Below, one piece after another: positions 43,810 through 53,162 of a stretch of DNA of 64,000 nucleotides; the stretch's first letter is position 1, and each line of letters starts with the position of its first letter. The notes beneath the pieces were generated by a model. The model did not search any database. It had not been told where the DNA came from and worked only from the letters and a program-made list of their open reading frames with translations. A program made the translations under genes and the position numbers. The stretch comes from Rhodobacter sp. Har01 (GTDB lineage Bacteria; Pseudomonadota; Alphaproteobacteria; Rhodobacterales; Rhodobacteraceae): assembly GCF_020564565.1 (NCBI RefSeq), contig NZ_JAJCTD010000006.1:1-64000 (forward strand), read 5' to 3'.

Positions 43810-43983
43810 ATGAGATCCTTTCTTGCCACTCTTGCCCTGTTCGTTCTTGCCGCTGCACCGGTTCCGGCCCAGACCATGGCCACCCTTCTGCCCGCGCTGA
43901 GCTGGCCCGACGACGGTGTCACCGCCTCGTCCAAGACCTGCGACACTGCCGATGCCAAGGCGGTCTGCGTCAATCAGGAATGA
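43810..43983 (+). CDS. Small secreted protein (57 residues)
   Basis: A 57-residue ORF with a clear signal peptide: basic start MRSF, hydrophobic LATLALFVLAAAP, cleavage after VPA near residue 20. The mature peptide of about 37 residues has two Cys eleven apart (KTCDTADAKAVCVN) that could form one disulfide. GGAG lies about 8 nt before the ATG. It is the first gene behind operator 2 and precedes the TetR gene by 56 nt in the same direction. No family recognised. Secretion and coupling to mbfA regulation suggest an envelope or metal/oxidative-stress role (inference). Confidence 0.72.
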   Translation: MRSFLATLALFVLAAAPVPAQTMATLLPALSWPDDGVTASSKTCDTADAKAVCVNQE

Positions 43984-44039
43984 TCGGCAACCTTGCCCCG
44001 GCGGTTGTGGCCGGTCTATGTTTCCCGCAAGGGGAACTC

Positions 44040-44666
44040 ATGGCTGAAACCGTCGGGGCAGAGGGCCGCAAAGGCCGCAAGTTCGACCAGGTTGTGGACG
44101 GCGCGCGGCGTGTCTTTCTGCGCGACGGCTATGACGGGGCCTCGGTCGATGACATCGCCCGCGAGGCGGGAGTGTCGAAGGCCACGCTCTACGCCTACTT
44201 CGCCGACAAGAACGTGCTGTTCCGCCAGATCTGCGCCACCGAATGCCGGCGCCAGACCGAACTGGCCGAGGCCGAGCTGGACCTGTCGGCCCCGGTCGAG
44301 GAGATGCTGCTGTTCGTGGCCGAACGCATCGCGGGGTTCCTGCTGTCGGACTTTGGCCGCAATGCGTTCCGGCTGGTTACCTCCGAAGGCGGCCGTTTCC
44401 CTGACCTTGCGCGGGATTTCTGGGCCAACGGGCCGGGCCTGACGCAGGACCGCCTGGCCCACCACATGCGCCATCTGACTGAAAAGGGCCTGCTGCGGAT
44501 CGAAGACCCCAGGCTGGCCGCCGAACAGTTCGCCCAGCTTTGCAAGGCCCACATTCACGACCGCCTGCTGTTCGGGCTGGAGGACACCATCACCGAAGCG
44601 GGCGTGCAGAAATCGCTGCACGGCGCGGTCGAGATGTTCATGGCGCGCTATGGGGTGAAGGGTTAG
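44040..44666 (+). CDS. TetR/AcrR-family regulator
   Basis: A 208-residue TetR regulator: N-terminal helix-turn-helix (about residues 15-60, VFLRDGYDGASVDDIAREAGVSKATLYAYFADKNVLF) and a C-terminal TetR_C ligand/dimer domain of the AefR type. ATG 44040 follows AAGGGGAA. It is downstream of the small secreted protein and of two palindromic CTGAAC/GTTCAG sites that fit a TetR dimer. It therefore probably regulates mbfA, the small protein and itself. Confidence 0.9.
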   Translation: MAETVGAEGRKGRKFDQVVDGARRVFLRDGYDGASVDDIAREAGVSKATLYAYFADKNVLFRQICATECRRQTELAEAELDLSAPVEEMLLFVAERIAGFLLSDFGRNAFRLVTSEGGRFPDLARDFWANGPGLTQDRLAHHMRHLTEKGLLRIEDPRLAAEQFAQLCKAHIHDRLLFGLEDTITEAGVQKSLHGAVEMFMARYGVKG

Positions 44667-45328
44667 GCCTTCAGCCGGACCCGGGCTTCGGGGCCCTTCG
44701 GATCACAGACAAAGACATTGGGGCGGGCGGTCAGCCATGCACGCCAGGATTTCTCGGGGGTTTCCGCGATCTTGATGCCTTGCTGCTGCATTGCCGGCCC
44801 AAGCGATGCCAAGGGAAATCCCGCCGGGCCGCTGGCGCGGACGACAAAGCGGACCTTATCTAGCATGGTCGAAGGCCCAGAGGATTTGGGTTCTGGAGCG
44901 GAAGGCGCGATTGCAGGCGGCGACAGGACTTCGAACTGTGAGCAGGTCGCCCGGAAGCTCGCCGGCGCGCTTGGCTGTCCCATCCCCACGACGCGCTTTC
45001 CAGCTTCTCGCATCTGTTCGGCCAGATAGCTGAAGTCACGGTCCGATGAAGCAATGACCAGGGTTTCGAAGCCATCGCGCAGAGCCAGGACGGCAGCCTC
45101 GACGCAAAGCAGCATGTCGGCGGCGTTCTTGCCGGGGCGGGTAGGGCATAGGCGGAAACCGTGGTCTTCCCAGCCCGAAATGGCGTTCAGATTGCCATAG
45201 ACGCGGCGCACTTGCGGGTCACCGAACCGGCGCGCGGCTTTCATCACCTCGGCGGCGCGGTCTTTCGACAGGTTCTCGCCGTCTACCAGCAGGGCGAGGG
45301 CGGGACTTGGCGCAGGGGTAAGGTCCAT
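44663..45328 (-). CDS. NYN-domain protein with C-terminal OST-HTH/LOTUS-like domain
   Basis: A 221-residue protein. The N-terminal NYN (PIN-like) ribonuclease domain (about residues 8-125) shows the acidic sites: LLVDGENLS, NAADMLLCVEA and IASSDRDFSYLAEQMREAG. The C-terminal about 65 residues (MLDKVRFVVRA...GFPLASLGPAMQQQGIKI...) resemble an OST-HTH/LOTUS RNA-binding fold. The combination (LabA/DUF88-like) suggests an RNA-processing or RNA-binding role. Convergent with the TetR gene (4-nt overlap); monocistronic. Confidence 0.82.
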   Translation of the reverse strand: MDLTPAPSPALALLVDGENLSKDRAAEVMKAARRFGDPQVRRVYGNLNAISGWEDHGFRLCPTRPGKNAADMLLCVEAAVLALRDGFETLVIASSDRDFSYLAEQMREAGKRVVGMGQPSAPASFRATCSQFEVLSPPAIAPSAPEPKSSGPSTMLDKVRFVVRASGPAGFPLASLGPAMQQQGIKIAETPEKSWRAWLTARPNVFVCDPKGPEARVRLKA

Positions 45329-45410
45329 GGTTGACTCGGCACTGCAACGTGCAGCAACCCGACCGTGAAAATGCGGCGTTCTTGAGGCCTTGCGGCATCG
45401 CTGGGCAGGG

Positions 45411-46703
45411 CTAGCCGTTCTCCCTCAGCACCTGTCCGGCAAGGTAGAGCGAACCGCAGATCAGGACGCGGGCCTCGGCATCTTGCGCGACAATGGCCCG
45501 CAGCGCCTCGGCCACCGAGGCGGCGGCTTCGGCGGGGATGCCGGCGTCGCGGGCGGCGTCGCGGGTGTCTTCGGCGGGAAGGGTGTTCTTTTCGCCGGGG
45601 ATCGAGACGGCATGAAGCCGGGTCGCCTGCGGGGCGAGGGGGCGCATGTAGCCGCGCACGTCCTTGGTGTTGAGCATGCCGCAGATCAGATGCGTGGGCC
45701 GGGCGGGCATGCGGGCCACGGTGGCCGCAATGGCCTCGCCCCCGGCCGGGTTGTGGCCGCCGTCAAGCCAGAGTTCCACTTGCGGCGCCAACTCGACCAG
45801 CGGGCCGCGGCGCAGGCGCTGCATCCGGGCGGGCCAGACGGCGCGGGTGACGGCGGCTTCGCAGGCGGCCTCATCACGGCCCAACGCGCGCAAGGCGGCC
45901 AGCGCGGCGCCGGCGTTCTGAATCTGGTGCGGGCCGGGCAGGTTCGGCAGCGGCAGGTCCATCAACCCGTTCTCGTCCTGGAACACCAGCCGGCCGCGCT
46001 CCTCCCACACATGCCAGTGCTGGCCGTGCACCAGCAGCGGCGCCCCCAGCCGGGCGGCGCGGGCCTCGATCACCCCCAGCCCCTCGGGCGCCTGCGGCCC
46101 CACCACGCAAGGCACCCCTCGTTTCAAGATGCCGGCCTTTTCGCCGGCGATCTCGGGCAGGGTTTCGCCCAGGTATTGCTGGTGGTCGATCGACACCGGG
46201 GTGATGATGGTCAGCGCGGGCCTGTCGACCACGTTGGTCGCGTCCAGCCGTCCGCCAAGGCCTACCTCGAGCAGCGTCCAGTCGGCGGGCGTGCGGGCAA
46301 AGGCCAGGAAGGCCGCGCAGGTGGTGATCTCGAAGAAGGTGATGCCTTCGCCGGCGTTCGCCACGGCGCATTCGTCCAGTAGCGCCATCAGCGCCGGCTC
46401 GCTGATCAACTCCCCCGCCAGCCGGATGCGTTCGTGGAATCGGGCCAGATGCGGCGAGGTATAGGCATGCACCCGGTCCCCCGCCGACCCTTGGGACGGG
46501 GCTTCAAGCCCGGCGCGAATCATCGCCAGGGTGCTGCCCTTGCCGTTGGTGCCCGCGATATGGATGACCGGCGGCAGACGGCGTTCAGGGTGGTCCAGCG
46601 CAGCCAGCAGGCGGTGGACACGGTCCAGCGTCAGGTCGATGACCTTGGGGTGCAAGGTCATCAGCCGCTCAAGGATCGCGTCCGACCCGTAGGGCTGGCT
46701 CAA
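45411..46703 (-). CDS. folC: Dihydrofolate synthase / folylpolyglutamate synthase
   Basis: Mur-ligase-fold enzyme that adds glutamate to dihydropteroate and tetrahydrofolates (430 residues). P-loop [12 protein letters not shown] is at about residues 50-61; [11 protein letters not shown] and the late LDGGHNPAG motif (about 314-322) are diagnostic. The start is a TTG (46703) that overlaps the accD stop (TTGA) and gives the conserved [15 protein letters not shown]-terminus. accD-folC is a common alphaproteobacterial pair. Confidence 0.95.
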   Translation of the reverse strand: MSQPYGSDAILERLMTLHPKVIDLTLDRVHRLLAALDHPERRLPPVIHIAGTNGKGSTLAMIRAGLEAPSQGSAGDRVHAYTSPHLARFHERIRLAGELISEPALMALLDECAVANAGEGITFFEITTCAAFLAFARTPADWTLLEVGLGGRLDATNVVDRPALTIITPVSIDHQQYLGETLPEIAGEKAGILKRGVPCVVGPQAPEGLGVIEARAARLGAPLLVHGQHWHVWEERGRLVFQDENGLMDLPLPNLPGPHQIQNAGAALAALRALGRDEAACEAAVTRAVWPARMQRLRRGPLVELAPQVELWLDGGHNPAGGEAIAATVARMPARPTHLICGMLNTKDVRGYMRPLAPQATRLHAVSIPGEKNTLPAEDTRDAARDAGIPAEAAASVAEALRAIVAQDAEARVLICGSLYLAGQVLRENG

Positions 46704-47632
46704 GCCTCGGCCTCCGGCTCGGGCGGCTTGATCTCGGGCTCGGGCGGCGGCGGTGGCGGGGCAAGGTCGCCCTTGATCGGCGGCGGCAGCGACATCAGCA
46801 TGCGGATCAGCGCGGCCAGTTCTTCGCGCAGCTTCTTGCGGTGAACAACCCGGTCCAGCATGCCGTGATCCAGCAGGTATTCGGCGCGCTGGAACCCTTC
46901 GGGCAGCTTCTCGCGGATGGTCTGCTCGATCACCCGCGCCCCGGCAAAGCCGATCTGCGCGTTGGGTTCGGCAATCTGCACGTCGCCCAGCATGGCATAG
47001 CTGGCGGTCACCCCGCCGGTGGTCGGGTGGGTCAGCACCACGATGTAGGGCAGGCCCGCCTCCTTCAGAAGCTGCACGGCCACCGTGGTGCGCGGCATCT
47101 GCATCAGCGAGAGCATCCCCTCCTGCATCCGCGCCCCGCCCGAGGCCGAGAACAGGACCAGCGCTTTTTTCGTCTGCACCGCACGCTCAGCCGCGGCGAT
47201 GATGGCATTGCCGACATACATGCCCATCGACCCGGCCATGAAACTGAAGTCCTGCACCGCAGCCACGACCGGGGTGCGGGCGATCTCGCCTTCTGCCACC
47301 AGCATGGCGTCCTTGGTGCCACTGGTCTTCTGCGCAGCCTTGATCCGGTCGGGGTATTTCTTCTGGTCGCGGAAGCCCAGCGGATCGACCACCGGCTCGG
47401 GCACCTTCACCTCGGTGAAGACGCCGCCGTCGAACAGCGACCGGAAGCGGTCGCGCGGGCTGATCGTCATGTGATGATCGCAGTTCGAGCAGACGTTCAG
47501 GTTCTGCGCCAGTTCGCGGTGGAACAGCATGGTTCCGCACTCGGGGCACTTCGTCCACAGATTCTCGGGCACTTCGCGCCGCGAGAACAGCGAGTTGATC
47601 TTCGGGCGGACGTAGTTGGTGATCCAGTTCAT
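46700..47632 (-). CDS. accD: Acetyl-CoA carboxylase carboxyltransferase subunit beta
   Basis: Beta subunit of the carboxyltransferase of acetyl-CoA carboxylase (fatty-acid synthesis), 310 residues. The N-terminal zinc ribbon has CPEC (about residues 29-32) and CSNC (about 48-51), followed by the crotonase-like fold with [18 protein letters not shown] and the [19 protein letters not shown] segment. An acidic Pro-rich tail (about the last 30 residues) extends past the usual C-terminus. AGGA precedes the ATG. Confidence 0.96.
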   Translation of the reverse strand: MNWITNYVRPKINSLFSRREVPENLWTKCPECGTMLFHRELAQNLNVCSNCDHHMTISPRDRFRSLFDGGVFTEVKVPEPVVDPLGFRDQKKYPDRIKAAQKTSGTKDAMLVAEGEIARTPVVAAVQDFSFMAGSMGMYVGNAIIAAAERAVQTKKALVLFSASGGARMQEGMLSLMQMPRTTVAVQLLKEAGLPYIVVLTHPTTGGVTASYAMLGDVQIAEPNAQIGFAGARVIEQTIREKLPEGFQRAEYLLDHGMLDRVVHRKKLREELAALIRMLMSLPPPIKGDLAPPPPPPEPEIKPPEPEAEA

Positions 47633-47731
47633 GCGGGTCCTGCCGAGGTGGTCGCCAAAGTCACCACGAGATACGCTCCCGAAGGGGCGAATGCAATCGG
47701 CAGGGGGGGCGGGTCGCAGGGCGACTGCGGA

Positions 47732-48568
47732 TCAGCGCAGAAGCGCGCTGCCGGTCAGCGCGTGGTAGCGATCCATCGCTTCGACCAGCCCTGGCGTGGC
47801 CGGATTGCGCATCAGCTGGAACAACCAGTGCGAGGCGGCCGGCGCGTCCCCCCGGTTCAACGCCTTGCGGGCCAGTCGCAAGTGGTTGCGCGGGCGGCCG
47901 TCCAGGTCGTAGCCAAGTTCCGGCTGGCGCTCGTGCACCAGGATGTCGGCGAGGATCGGCTTCAGCCGGTGCTGGTAGGCCAGAAGGCGTGCGACCTTAT
48001 GCCCGCCGCCGCGGACCGGTAGGAACCAGGCCTCGGGATAGGCCGGACGGACAAAGCGATCGACATAGGCGGCATCGGCGGCGATCCAGGGATCGAACAG
48101 GACGGACGGGCGCAGTGCCGGGTCGGCCACATCGGGCAGATCGCGGTGGCTGAGCGGAAGCCGGGCCAGCCGGCGGCGGCCGGCCGTCAGCCAGGGCCGG
48201 AAATAGGCATGCCCCGGCAACCGCGGGGCGAAGGCAATGGCGCGCGCATTGAACCAGTTGGCGTAATACAAGGCGGCATGACCGCCAAGCGACGCGCCAC
48301 AGAAGAACCTGCGGGGATGATCGGGCAACAGTGGGGCCAAGGCCTTGTGCAGTTCCTCGGGGCTGAGCTGCTGAAACTGGCCTGCTGCGCTGTCTTCGAC
48401 CTCGACATGGGAAAAGCCCAGCCACAGCGCGAAACTGGCGCCGAGGCCTGTCATCCCGGGCAGGGGGCGCGGCGGGACGAAGGAAACGACCAGAGTGTCG
48501 GATTCAACCTGCGACGGCCGCAGTGTCATTCGGTGGCGGTCCGTTCCGATCAACACAAGACTCTGCAT
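47732..48568 (-). CDS. Alpha/beta-hydrolase-like protein of unknown function
   Basis: A 278-residue cytosolic protein with a serine-hydrolase nucleophile elbow, FCGASLGGHAALYYANW (about residues 88-104). A later GGGHKVARL segment could supply the catalytic His, and a D in the DPWIAADAAYVDRF region the acid. The C-terminal 70 residues are helical, possibly a TPR-like extension. Proteins of this type occur near polysaccharide or glycan genes, but nothing here fixes a substrate. The ATG at 48568 follows AAAGGTGG. Confidence 0.7.
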   Translation of the reverse strand: MQSLVLIGTDRHRMTLRPSQVESDTLVVSFVPPRPLPGMTGLGASFALWLGFSHVEVEDSAAGQFQQLSPEELHKALAPLLPDHPRRFFCGASLGGHAALYYANWFNARAIAFAPRLPGHAYFRPWLTAGRRRLARLPLSHRDLPDVADPALRPSVLFDPWIAADAAYVDRFVRPAYPEAWFLPVRGGGHKVARLLAYQHRLKPILADILVHERQPELGYDLDGRPRNHLRLARKALNRGDAPAASHWLFQLMRNPATPGLVEAMDRYHALTGSALLR

Positions 48569-48660
48569 GCCACCACCTTTTCTGTCCTTTTCTATCAAGG
48601 CAGGGGCCGCGGTCGTAGCAGTCAGCGTCTGGGATTTTCGGCTAATTCTAAGGCTTGACG

Positions 48661-49257
48661 TCAGACACGCCGGCGCGCCCGAAGGGCGGCGCCCAGGGTG
48701 CCGTCGTCAAGATAGTCCAGTTCGCCGCCCACCGGCACGCCCTGCGCCAGAGAGCTGAGCTGAACGCCGGTCGGCGCCAGCGCATCGGCTATGTAATGCG
48801 CCGTCGTCTGGCCATCGACGGTGGCGTTCAGGGCCAGGATCACTTCCTTCACGCCCTCGGCCGCCACGCGCGCGGCCAGGCGCGGGATGCCGATGTCCTC
48901 GGGACCCACCGCATCCAAGGCCGACAGCAGGCCGCCCAGCACGTGATATCGCCCGCGGAACACGCCGGCGCGCTCCAGCGCCCAAAGGTCGGCCACGTCT
49001 TCAACGACGCAGACCTCGCCATTCGCCCGGGCCGGATCGGCGCAGATCGGGCAGAGGTCCGAGGTGCCGATGTTGCCGCAGACCCGGCACTCGGTCGCGG
49101 CCAGCGCGACCTGCGCCATGGCCTGCGCCAGCGGCGCCATCAGCTGCGTGCGCTTCTTCAACAGCACCAGCACCGCGCGCCGGGCCGACCGGGGGCCAAG
49201 GCCGGGCAACCGCGCCATCAGGTCGATCAGCCCCTCGATCCCGGCATCGTCGGCCAT
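48661..49257 (-). CDS. recR: Recombination protein RecR
   Basis: Subunit of the RecFOR mediator that loads RecA on gapped DNA. The 198-residue protein has an N-terminal helix-hairpin-helix ([18 protein letters not shown]), the C4 zinc finger CRVC...CPIC (about residues 57-72), a Toprim domain starting [17 protein letters not shown] and a typical C-terminus. Follows ybaB by 5 nt; dnaX-ybaB-recR is a widely conserved order, here with a GNAT gene inserted. Confidence 0.97.
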   Translation of the reverse strand: MADDAGIEGLIDLMARLPGLGPRSARRAVLVLLKKRTQLMAPLAQAMAQVALAATECRVCGNIGTSDLCPICADPARANGEVCVVEDVADLWALERAGVFRGRYHVLGGLLSALDAVGPEDIGIPRLAARVAAEGVKEVILALNATVDGQTTAHYIADALAPTGVQLSSLAQGVPVGGELDYLDDGTLGAALRARRRV

Positions 49258-49262
49258 ATCGC

Positions 49263-49607
49263 TCAGAACGGCAGTTTCATGTCGGTCGGCAGGCCCAGGC
49301 TTTCGGTCAGCTTGCGCATCTCTTCGGCGTTGCGCACAGCGCCCTTGACCTGGCCATCCTTGATCGCCGCGACGATCAGGTCTTCGACCATTTCCTTCTC
49401 CGAGGCGACCAGGATCGACGGGTCGATGTCCAGCCCGGTCACTTCGCCCTTGGCGGTGACGCGCGCCTTGACCAGCCCGCCGCCGGCCTCGCCCAGTACC
49501 ACGGTGTTGGCCATCGCCTCTTGCAGCTCGGCCATGCGGGTCTGCATTTCCTGGGCCTTCTTCATCATGCCCGCCATGTCGCCCAGTGCGCCAAGACCCT
49601 TGAACAT
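49263..49607 (-). CDS. ybaB: YbaB/EbfC-family nucleoid-associated protein
   Basis: A 114-residue DNA-binding dimer. The Met-rich N-terminal helix [20 protein letters not shown], the [22 protein letters not shown] strands and a C-terminal [14 protein letters not shown] end are standard. ATG 49607 with GGAGA upstream gives the family length. Encoded between the GNAT gene and recR in the dnaX operon. Confidence 0.96.
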   Translation of the reverse strand: MFKGLGALGDMAGMMKKAQEMQTRMAELQEAMANTVVLGEAGGGLVKARVTAKGEVTGLDIDPSILVASEKEMVEDLIVAAIKDGQVKGAVRNAEEMRKLTESLGLPTDMKLPF

Positions 49608-49671
49608 CGGTTGTCTCCAGTTAGGGGTTTTCCCTGAGATACGGGTCCGCGCGGGCGCGCGCAAGCGCCGG

Positions 49672-50142
49672 TCAGGGCGTGGCGCGGTAAAGCATCCGTC
49701 GCACGGCAAAGCCCTCGGCCTGAAAGAAGGCATGCGCCTCGCGGTTGCCCTCCCAGGTGTCGAGCAGGATCTCGTCGGTGCCAAGGTCGCGCGCCAGCCC
49801 CCGCGCGGCCGCCAGCAGCGCCCGGCCGATGCCCTGCCGCCGGGCCTGCGGCGCCACCGCGACATGTTCGACCAGCAGGCGGCAGACGGGCGGCGAGAAC
49901 ACTGACAGCGGGCGCTCTTGCAGGGCGCAAAGCGCGTAGCCCAGGGCCGGATCGCCGGCCAGGAAGCAGGTCACCCCCGGCTCGGCCAGCCGGGCGGCGA
50001 AATGCGCGGTCAGGGCGGCGGGGTCGGGGTGCGGGAAAAAGGCCTCGGGGTAATGCGCCGCGTGCCAGCCCTGCACGTGGGCGTTCAGCCGGGCCATCTC
50101 TGCTGCATCCTGCGGCCCGGCGCGGCGGATCGGCGGGGTCAT
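49672..50142 (-). CDS. GNAT-family N-acetyltransferase
   Basis: A 156-residue acetyltransferase with the acetyl-CoA pyrophosphate loop VAPQARRQGIGRALL (about residues 97-111) and a late NREAHAFFQAEGF segment. The N-terminus IRRAGPQDAAEMARLNAHVQ is the usual GNAT entry. ATG 50142 overlaps the dnaX stop (ATGA), so it is translated with dnaX. Its target is unknown. It interrupts the otherwise standard dnaX-ybaB-recR cluster. Confidence 0.9.
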   Translation of the reverse strand: MTPPIRRAGPQDAAEMARLNAHVQGWHAAHYPEAFFPHPDPAALTAHFAARLAEPGVTCFLAGDPALGYALCALQERPLSVFSPPVCRLLVEHVAVAPQARRQGIGRALLAAARGLARDLGTDEILLDTWEGNREAHAFFQAEGFAVRRMLYRATP

Positions 50143-51890
50143 TCTTCGAACGGGTCCCAGTCGTCGTCGACCTCGGGCTCGGCCTCGGGCAGAGCCTCGA
50201 TGGCGGCGCGGGCGGCCATCGCCTCGGGGGTGCGGATGTCGGTGATCCTGGCCTGCGGAAAGGCTGCAAGCACGGCCTGCACAAACGGAGTCTCCATCGC
50301 CTCGGCACGGGCCTCGACCATGGCGCTGTCGCGCTGTTCGGCCAGTGTCGGCGCGCCGCCCGACGACACCACCGAGACGCCCCAGCGGGCACCGGTCCAG
50401 GCCTGCAGGCGCTGGCTCAGCCTTGCCGCAAGGTCGGGGCGGGCGCCGGGGGCCGGCTCGAACTCGATCCGGCCGGGCGTGTAGCGGGCCAGCCGCACGC
50501 CATCCTCGACTTCGACCAGCAGCGACATGTCGCGCTTTTCGCGGATCAGCTCGACCACCGCCTCGAAGGTGGCACAGAGGGCGACCTGACCTTCGGCCAG
50601 CACCGGGGCCGTGGCAACCATTGTCGGGCCACGGGCGGGTGCCATCGGCGCGCGCATCATCGGCGCATGGACGGTTCCGCCGCCCCCACCGCCGCCCGAC
50701 GGCGCCCCGCCCTGGGGCGGACGGGGCCCCTCGGTCAGCTTCCTGACCAGCGTTTCGGGGTCGGGCAGGTCGGCGACATGGGTCAGCCGGATCACCGCCA
50801 TCTCGGCGGCCATCATGGCGTTGGGGGCCAGCCCCACCTCTTCGATCGCCTTCAGCAGCATCTGCCACATCCGCGACAACGCCCGCATCGGCAGCCGCAC
50901 CGCCATGTCCAGCCCGCGAGAGCGTTCGTCGGGCGGAACCGTCGGGTCATCCGCCGCCTCGGGCGTGATCTTGATCACGCTGATCCAGTGGGTGATCTCG
51001 GCCAGATCGCGCAGCACCGCCATCGGGTCGGCCCCGGCGGCATATTGCCCCGACAATTCCGCCAGTGCCGTCGCCGCGTCGCCCTTCATGATCAGGTCGA
51101 ACAGGTCCAGCGTGCGGCCCCGGTCGGCCAGGCCCAGCATCGAGCGGACCTGCTCGGCACTGGTCTCGCCGCCGCCCATGGCGATGGCCTGGTCCATCAG
51201 GCTCATCGCATCGCGAACCGATCCTTCGGCCGCCCGGGTGATCAGCGCCAGCGCGTCGGGGGCCAGCGTGGCGCCTTCGGCGGCGGCGATCTTCGTGAGG
51301 TGCGCCATCATCACCTCGGGCTCGATCCGGCGCAGGTCGAACCGCTGGCAGCGGGACAGCACCGTCACCGGCACCTTGCGGATTTCCGTGGTGGCGAAGA
51401 TGAACTTCACATGCGCGGGCGGCTCTTCCAGCGTCTTCAAGAGCGCGTTGAAGGCGTTGTTCGACAGCATGTGAACTTCGTCGATGATGTAGATCTTGAA
51501 CCGCGCCGATGCCGCCCGGTAGTGGACCGAGTCGATGATCTCGCGGATGTCGCCCACCCCGGTGCGGCTGGCGGCGTCCATCTCCATCACGTCGACATGC
51601 CGGCCCTCGGCGATGGCCCGGCAGGGCTCGCACACACCGCAGGGGTCGGTGGTCGGCCCGCCGGTGCCATCGGGGCCGATGCAGTTCAGCCCCTTGGCGA
51701 TGATCCGCGCCGTGGTGGTCTTGCCCACCCCGCGCACGCCGGTCATCACGAAGGCATGCGCGATGCGGTCGGCCGCGAAGGCGTTCTTCAGCGTGCGCAC
51801 CATCGCCTCTTGCCCGATCAGGTCGGCAAAGGTCTGCGGCCGGTATTTGCGGGCCAGAACCTGATAGGCTTTGTCGGGTGTGTCGGACAT
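50139..51890 (-). CDS. dnaX: DNA polymerase III subunit gamma/tau
   Basis: Clamp-loader ATPase of 583 residues. Walker A GVRGVGKTTTARI (about residues 52-64), a four-Cys zinc module (C...CGVCEPC), Walker B IYIIDEVHMLS and sensor 1 FIFATTEIRKVP are all present. After the collar there is a Gly-rich linker (GGGGGGG near 390-400) and a tau-like C-terminal region ending in a very acidic WDPFEE. I see no A-run frameshift signal for a separate gamma product. Confidence 0.97.
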   Translation of the reverse strand: MSDTPDKAYQVLARKYRPQTFADLIGQEAMVRTLKNAFAADRIAHAFVMTGVRGVGKTTTARIIAKGLNCIGPDGTGGPTTDPCGVCEPCRAIAEGRHVDVMEMDAASRTGVGDIREIIDSVHYRAASARFKIYIIDEVHMLSNNAFNALLKTLEEPPAHVKFIFATTEIRKVPVTVLSRCQRFDLRRIEPEVMMAHLTKIAAAEGATLAPDALALITRAAEGSVRDAMSLMDQAIAMGGGETSAEQVRSMLGLADRGRTLDLFDLIMKGDAATALAELSGQYAAGADPMAVLRDLAEITHWISVIKITPEAADDPTVPPDERSRGLDMAVRLPMRALSRMWQMLLKAIEEVGLAPNAMMAAEMAVIRLTHVADLPDPETLVRKLTEGPRPPQGGAPSGGGGGGGTVHAPMMRAPMAPARGPTMVATAPVLAEGQVALCATFEAVVELIREKRDMSLLVEVEDGVRLARYTPGRIEFEPAPGARPDLAARLSQRLQAWTGARWGVSVVSSGGAPTLAEQRDSAMVEARAEAMETPFVQAVLAAFPQARITDIRTPEAMAARAAIEALPEAEPEVDDDWDPFEE

Positions 51891-51994
51891 GGTCCCTCGC
51901 GTGACTCGGGCGCCAGACTAGGGCGCGGGGCGTGCGGCGTCCACCCAAAGGCCGGGCGGCGGGGATGGTCGATTGTCTTCGAAGGACATTGGTC

Positions 51995-53029
51995 CTAGCG
52001 GCGCTTCATGTCCTTCTTCACCGCCTTGATCATCCGCCCGAAGGCCTTGTCGCGGCGGCGGGCCTCCAGCAGGCTGGTGTTGGTGCGGGCGTCTTCCTGC
52101 TGCAACTTCTGCCAGCGGCCGAATCGCCCGGCCTCCAGCACTCCCGCCGCAATCGCCGCCTGCACCGCACAGCCCGGCTCGGCGCCGTGGCTGCAATCGC
52201 GAAACCGGCAGGTGCCCGCCAGCGCCTCGATATCGTCATACAGTTCGGCAATGCCCTCGGCGGCGTCGAACAGCGCCAGTTCGCGCATCCCGGGCATGTC
52301 GATCAGCAGGCCGCCACCCGGCATCAGGTGCAGCGACCGCGCCGTGGTGGTGTGGTGGCCCTTGGCGTCGTCTTCCCGAATGCCGGCGGTGGCCAGATCG
52401 ATCCCCGCCAGCCCGCTGATCAACGTCGACTTGCCAACCCCGGACGAGCCGACAAAGGCCACCGTCTGCCCCTGCCCGCACCAAGGCCGCAGCACGTCCA
52501 GCGCCTCGGCCTGCTTGGCATTCAGCGCCAGAACTGCGGCGATGCGCGGCGAGATCGCCTTCGCCTCGGCCACCATCGCCTCGGCATCCGGTGCCAGATC
52601 GGCCTTGGTCAGCACGATCACCGGCGTGGTGCCGCTGTCCAGCGCCAGCGCCACATACCTTTCCAACCGGGCCAGGTTGAAATCGGCGTTGCAGGAGGTG
52701 ACGATGAACAAGGTATCGACATTGGCGGCAATCAGCTGTGGCCGCACCTCGATGCCGGCCGCCTTGCGCTCCAGCAGCGAACGGCGTTCCAGCACCCGCA
52801 GGATACGGCGGGTTTCCGGGTTGGCCAGCGCCCAGTCGCCCACCGCCACTTCGCCCGCGGTCAGCCCCGGCGGAAATTCCAGCACCAGCGGCCCGCCGGG
52901 ACCAAGCCCGGTGGCCCGGTTGCGCTGCACGCCAATCAGCCGCAAGGGCAGGGCGGAGCCGTCATCGGCGGTGATCTGGGCCGCGAAATGCGGCGACCAG
53001 CCAAGGTCGTCAAGGGTAAGGTGTGTCAA
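51995..53029 (-). CDS. rsgA: Ribosome small subunit-dependent GTPase RsgA
   Basis: Circularly permuted GTPase that checks late 30S maturation (344 residues). The order is OB-fold N-terminus, then VLTKADL (G4, about residues 137-143), G1 GSSGVGKSTLI (about 190-200), G3 DMPGMRE, and a C-terminal zinc module CRFRDCSH...GC. Start is TTG 53029 with AGGACA upstream. Head-on downstream of the SRP RNA gene on the same strand, 60 nt after a tiny leader-like ORF. Confidence 0.95.
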   Translation of the reverse strand: MTHLTLDDLGWSPHFAAQITADDGSALPLRLIGVQRNRATGLGPGGPLVLEFPPGLTAGEVAVGDWALANPETRRILRVLERRSLLERKAAGIEVRPQLIAANVDTLFIVTSCNADFNLARLERYVALALDSGTTPVIVLTKADLAPDAEAMVAEAKAISPRIAAVLALNAKQAEALDVLRPWCGQGQTVAFVGSSGVGKSTLISGLAGIDLATAGIREDDAKGHHTTTARSLHLMPGGGLLIDMPGMRELALFDAAEGIAELYDDIEALAGTCRFRDCSHGAEPGCAVQAAIAAGVLEAGRFGRWQKLQQEDARTNTSLLEARRRDKAFGRMIKAVKKDMKRR

Positions 53030-53089
53030 GGAAGTGTCCTCAGGCGAAGTCGCGGAAATGCGCGCACCGCCAGCGGCAGGCGCACAGGA

Positions 53090-53134
53090 TCAGGCGCGGG
53101 GCAAAGCCCCGAGGACGGCGGCAGTCGGCAGCAT
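53090..53134 (-). CDS. Possible 14-codon leader ORF between SRP RNA and rsgA
   Basis: A very strong ribosome-binding site (AAAGGAGG) is followed 6 nt later by ATG and 13 further codons, then TGA. An inverted repeat CGGGGC/GCCCCG (53097-53111, 3-nt loop) lies inside it. No longer ORF uses this site. It could be a leader peptide affecting rsgA, or a chance start; I cannot tell from one sequence. Confidence 0.3.
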   Translation of the reverse strand: MLPTAAVLGALPRA

Positions 53135-53162
53135 CAACGTCCTCCTTTCGGCCAAAGGGACA

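Noticed and set aside
50139..51890. Programmed frameshift in dnaX for a gamma product
   Set aside because: No A-run slippery sequence or downstream hairpin of the E. coli kind is visible.
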